NCBI RefSeq assembly: GCF_003254395.2
Contig: NC_037646.1
Span: 7,473,881-7,537,880, forward strand
Reading direction: 5' to 3'
From: Apis mellifera
Lineage: Eukaryota > Arthropoda > Insecta > Hymenoptera > Apidae
DNA length: 64,000 bases
Shown: piece after piece, positions 61,832 to 64,000 of the stretch
Numbering within the stretch: the stretch's first letter is position 1
How the letters are laid out: each line of letters starts with the position of its first letter
Notes under the pieces: generated by a model
Told to the model about the DNA's origin: nothing
Seen by the model: only the letters and a program-made list of their open reading frames with translations
Databases searched by the model: none
Made by a program: the position numbers and the translations under genes

Positions 61832-63721
61832 TCAGAGAGCTTCTGTTTCTTCTATGTCTCTCGACACGTTACTGGCTGTCGTTTCGTGGGTAATCAATTC
61901 ACACCCTTCTGGATTCGAATTTCTTATTTGCGTTTCATTCAATAATAAAGATTCCTGAAGGGTATTATTTCCGTTACACTCTTTATTATTTTGAAATTCT
62001 TCGGTAGTTTTCGGAGTATAACCATTAATTGCTTTTGAAAAGCAAGGAAGTACCTTCAAAAGAATTTATTTGGTAAATGTAATATAAATGTAACGGTGGA
62101 CTGGTGAAAATTTTATTAATATCAAAAGTATATGTGAAAATTTAAAAATTTAAAATTGTTTCATAAATAAATTAATTATAATTTAAAATGTATAACAATA
62201 CAAATTAAATTTATATTGAAAATATAAATGAGAAATATAATGATAAGTTTAAAATAACAAGATGCTCGATTATTGGAGAAGATATTGTCGGCGCATATTA
62301 AAAAGTAAAATAAAGTTCGAGCAAACTTGTATTATAATGTAAATGAGTGTGAATTTCCCTTAAAAGATTTTCTTTTACAATCATGGTAAATAGAATTTTA
62401 CGAAGAACAAGATTTTTCGATGAATAATATTCTCTATTAAATCGTTTAAACTAGTTTTAGAAATGTCATAAATACAAATATATACAAATATAATTAAAAG
62501 GAAAAAGCTCGAAAATTAAAGCGATAAATTATTTTTATTAAAATTTATATAATTTCAATAAGGTTATTTCAAGCAATTCTTTAGGAAGTAGTATGTTTAA
62601 AAAACGCTTACATCTTTCCGAATCGATTCTTTTTTTTAACATGAAAGGGAGAAAAATAAAAAACTATAACGACAAATAAATTTCTGCACGTGCATATATA
62701 TATATATATGTGTATGTGTGTATAATAAGAAATAAATGTGTTAGAAAAAAAAAATTCGTACTTGTTTAAACTCTTTGCGAAAGTTATCGTTGAGCCAAGC
62801 GTAAAGGAAAGGATTATAACAGGTACTACTCATAGCGAGGCAATGTGTCATGAAAAAACAAAGTTTATAATATATCCAATCATTGGCCGGCGAATAAAAA
62901 TCATTGATAACGTTTACGATATTAAGCGGTAACCATGATATACCGAACACAGTGACCATAGCAATCAGCATTCGATTCGTTCGCTTCTTCCTCTCTCTGT
63001 CAGCCTCTTCCCTTTTATTGGTCTTGGTGCCAGGTTTCGTTCTAGCTCGATCATTTAACTTGATCGAGACGCAGATGTAACAAAATGCAATTACGAAAAA
63101 TGGTAGGACAAATTGTAGTATTGACGTGATGGAGCTAAAAATTTTGCGAAATCGTTCATTCGGCCAATGTTCTTCACAGTAAGTGTATTCCTCGAGGTGC
63201 ATGTAAATCCCGTAAGGGGAAGTGAGTAGTAATGCGAATATCCATATACCGATGATCACGAGTAAACATACTTCGATCTTCATACGAGGATGGAACGGAT
63301 AGATAATTACCATGAATCTATCGATCGCGATACTCGTTAAGGTCAGCGTGCTGATGTACACACTGACGCCTTGAGCATACGGTACCAAATGGCAAAGAGT
63401 TCTGCCAAATATCCATCTACCGAGGAACGTGTACAATGGTGTAAACGGTATCGCAAGAACGCAAAGCAGAACATCGCTCAATGCCAAATTCGTGATGAAC
63501 AAATTCGTAACTGTCTGCATCTGTCGATTTCGTGCCACGACGAAGCATACCAGCACGTTACCAAACACACCCAACATAAAAATATGTACATAAAGTATAT
63601 AAAATATTAATTGCACTAAACCGTTTGAAGTTATGTCGCTCTCGATAGTCGAATTGCTCGACCATTCTTCCACCACGTTATTGTTCGATGGAATCACTGT
63701 ATTATCCACTTCACGATTCAT
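61832..63721 (-). CDS. sNPF-R: Short neuropeptide F receptor (class A GPCR)
   Basis: Two exons: 62762-63721 and 61832-62053, giving 393 residues. The first carries the N-terminus with NST glycosylation sites and all seven helices: GVFGNVLVCFVVARNRQMQT, NLALSDVLLCVLAIPFTPLY, IAIDRFMVIIYPFHPRMK, a third intracellular loop KREEADRERKKRTNRMLIAM, SWLPLNIVNVINDF and the TM7 motif NPFLYAW. The TM3 motif is DRF instead of the usual DRY. The second exon supplies VLPCFSKAINGYTP (likely palmitoylated Cys) and a Ser/Thr/Glu-rich tail. The pattern is that of insect sNPF receptors, coupled to feeding and metabolic control. The chosen ATG (63721) gives MNREVDNT; the frame extends six codons upstream without an ATG. 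Confidence 0.95.
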
Positions 63722-64000
63722 GTCTCTTCTTCGATACACTTAACTTCTTTTTTTTTTCTATTCTCTTATAATCTGATTTTTCTTTTTTTAAATTGCAACT
63801 TTATATTATCTTTGCTCTTTCAATTTTTCAAATATTTTCCTCTTTTTTCTTCTATATATTTTTCTTCATTTCTTTCGAACGATTTTTCTTTCTCAAATTT
63901 TTCGATCGAATTGTTAGAGAAATTGGAATATCTCAATATGATATATATCTCAATTAATCTATCATTTAAAATAATTTTACACGAAATAAATATGTAAATA
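63722..64000. other. 5' flank of sNPFR
   Basis: T-rich sequence upstream of the sNPFR start, which may include 5' UTR. Noncoding first exons may lie beyond the window. Confidence 0.4.

Noticed and set aside
62738..63610. Plus-strand ORFs across sNPFR
   Set aside because: Antisense shadows of the receptor exon.
1..64000. tRNA, rRNA, snoRNA, telomeric (TTAGG)n or CRISPR sequences
   Set aside because: No tRNA-type B box with a foldable cloverleaf, no TTAGG arrays and no regularly spaced repeats were seen. Small snoRNAs inside RpS8 introns cannot be excluded by eye.

Overview
The window looks like a piece of insect nuclear genome, most probably from a hymenopteran and plausibly a honeybee (Apis). 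This is inference, based on the extreme A+T richness of introns and intergenic DNA, small GT-AG introns, arthropod gene families (a beta-glucan recognition protein, an sNPF receptor) and dense microsatellites. No prokaryotic, viral or organellar segments were seen. I rebuilt the gene models by hand, joining exons only where donor, acceptor, reading phase and protein homology all agreed.

Layout. 0.5-6.4 kb (+): a Golgi Ca2+/Mn2+ pump of the SPCA family (SPoCk-like). 7.3-10.9 kb: a cluster of three small genes of unknown function. The first (-) is an 82-residue membrane protein whose leader may carry an overlapping upstream ORF. The second (-) is a single-pass membrane protein. The third (+) encodes 101 residues, divergent from the second. 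11.0-14.0 kb (-): a beta-1,3-glucan recognition protein (GNBP) with dead glucanase residues. 16.8-19.7 kb (+): a microcephalin-like protein with tandem C-terminal BRCT domains. 20.6-24.4 kb (+): a TMEM63/OSCA mechanosensitive channel. 26.2-33.5 kb (-): an NSD/Mes-4 H3K36 methyltransferase. 34.2-36.0 kb (-): dynein axonemal assembly factor 3. 36.6-40.1 kb (-): SAP130 of the Sin3 corepressor. 43.4-45.7 kb (-): the inactive myotubularin MTMR9. 47.7-51.3 kb (+): a ZMYND8-type PHD-bromo-PWWP-MYND reader. 53.9-55.6 kb (-): ribosomal protein S8. 56.3-57.5 kb (+): NatC catalytic subunit NAA30. 61.8-63.7 kb (-): the short neuropeptide F receptor.

The genes are mostly unrelated housekeeping and signalling loci. 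Three chromatin regulators (Mes-4, SAP130, ZMYND8) lie within 25 kb. They meet at histone marks: Mes-4 writes H3K36 methylation, ZMYND8-type proteins read histone tails, and SAP130 belongs to a deacetylase complex. No co-regulation can be shown from sequence.

The non-genic features most worth following up are a GC-richer island at 42.0-42.9 kb containing a pre-miRNA-like hairpin, CTCF-like motifs flanking RpS8, a degenerate pogo-like MITE at 58.4 kb, a 66-bp alternating purine-pyrimidine tract with a (CG)7 core in a Mes-4 intron, and the small-gene cluster at 7-11 kb. I found no tRNA, rRNA or CRISPR array and no convincing undescribed multi-gene system.
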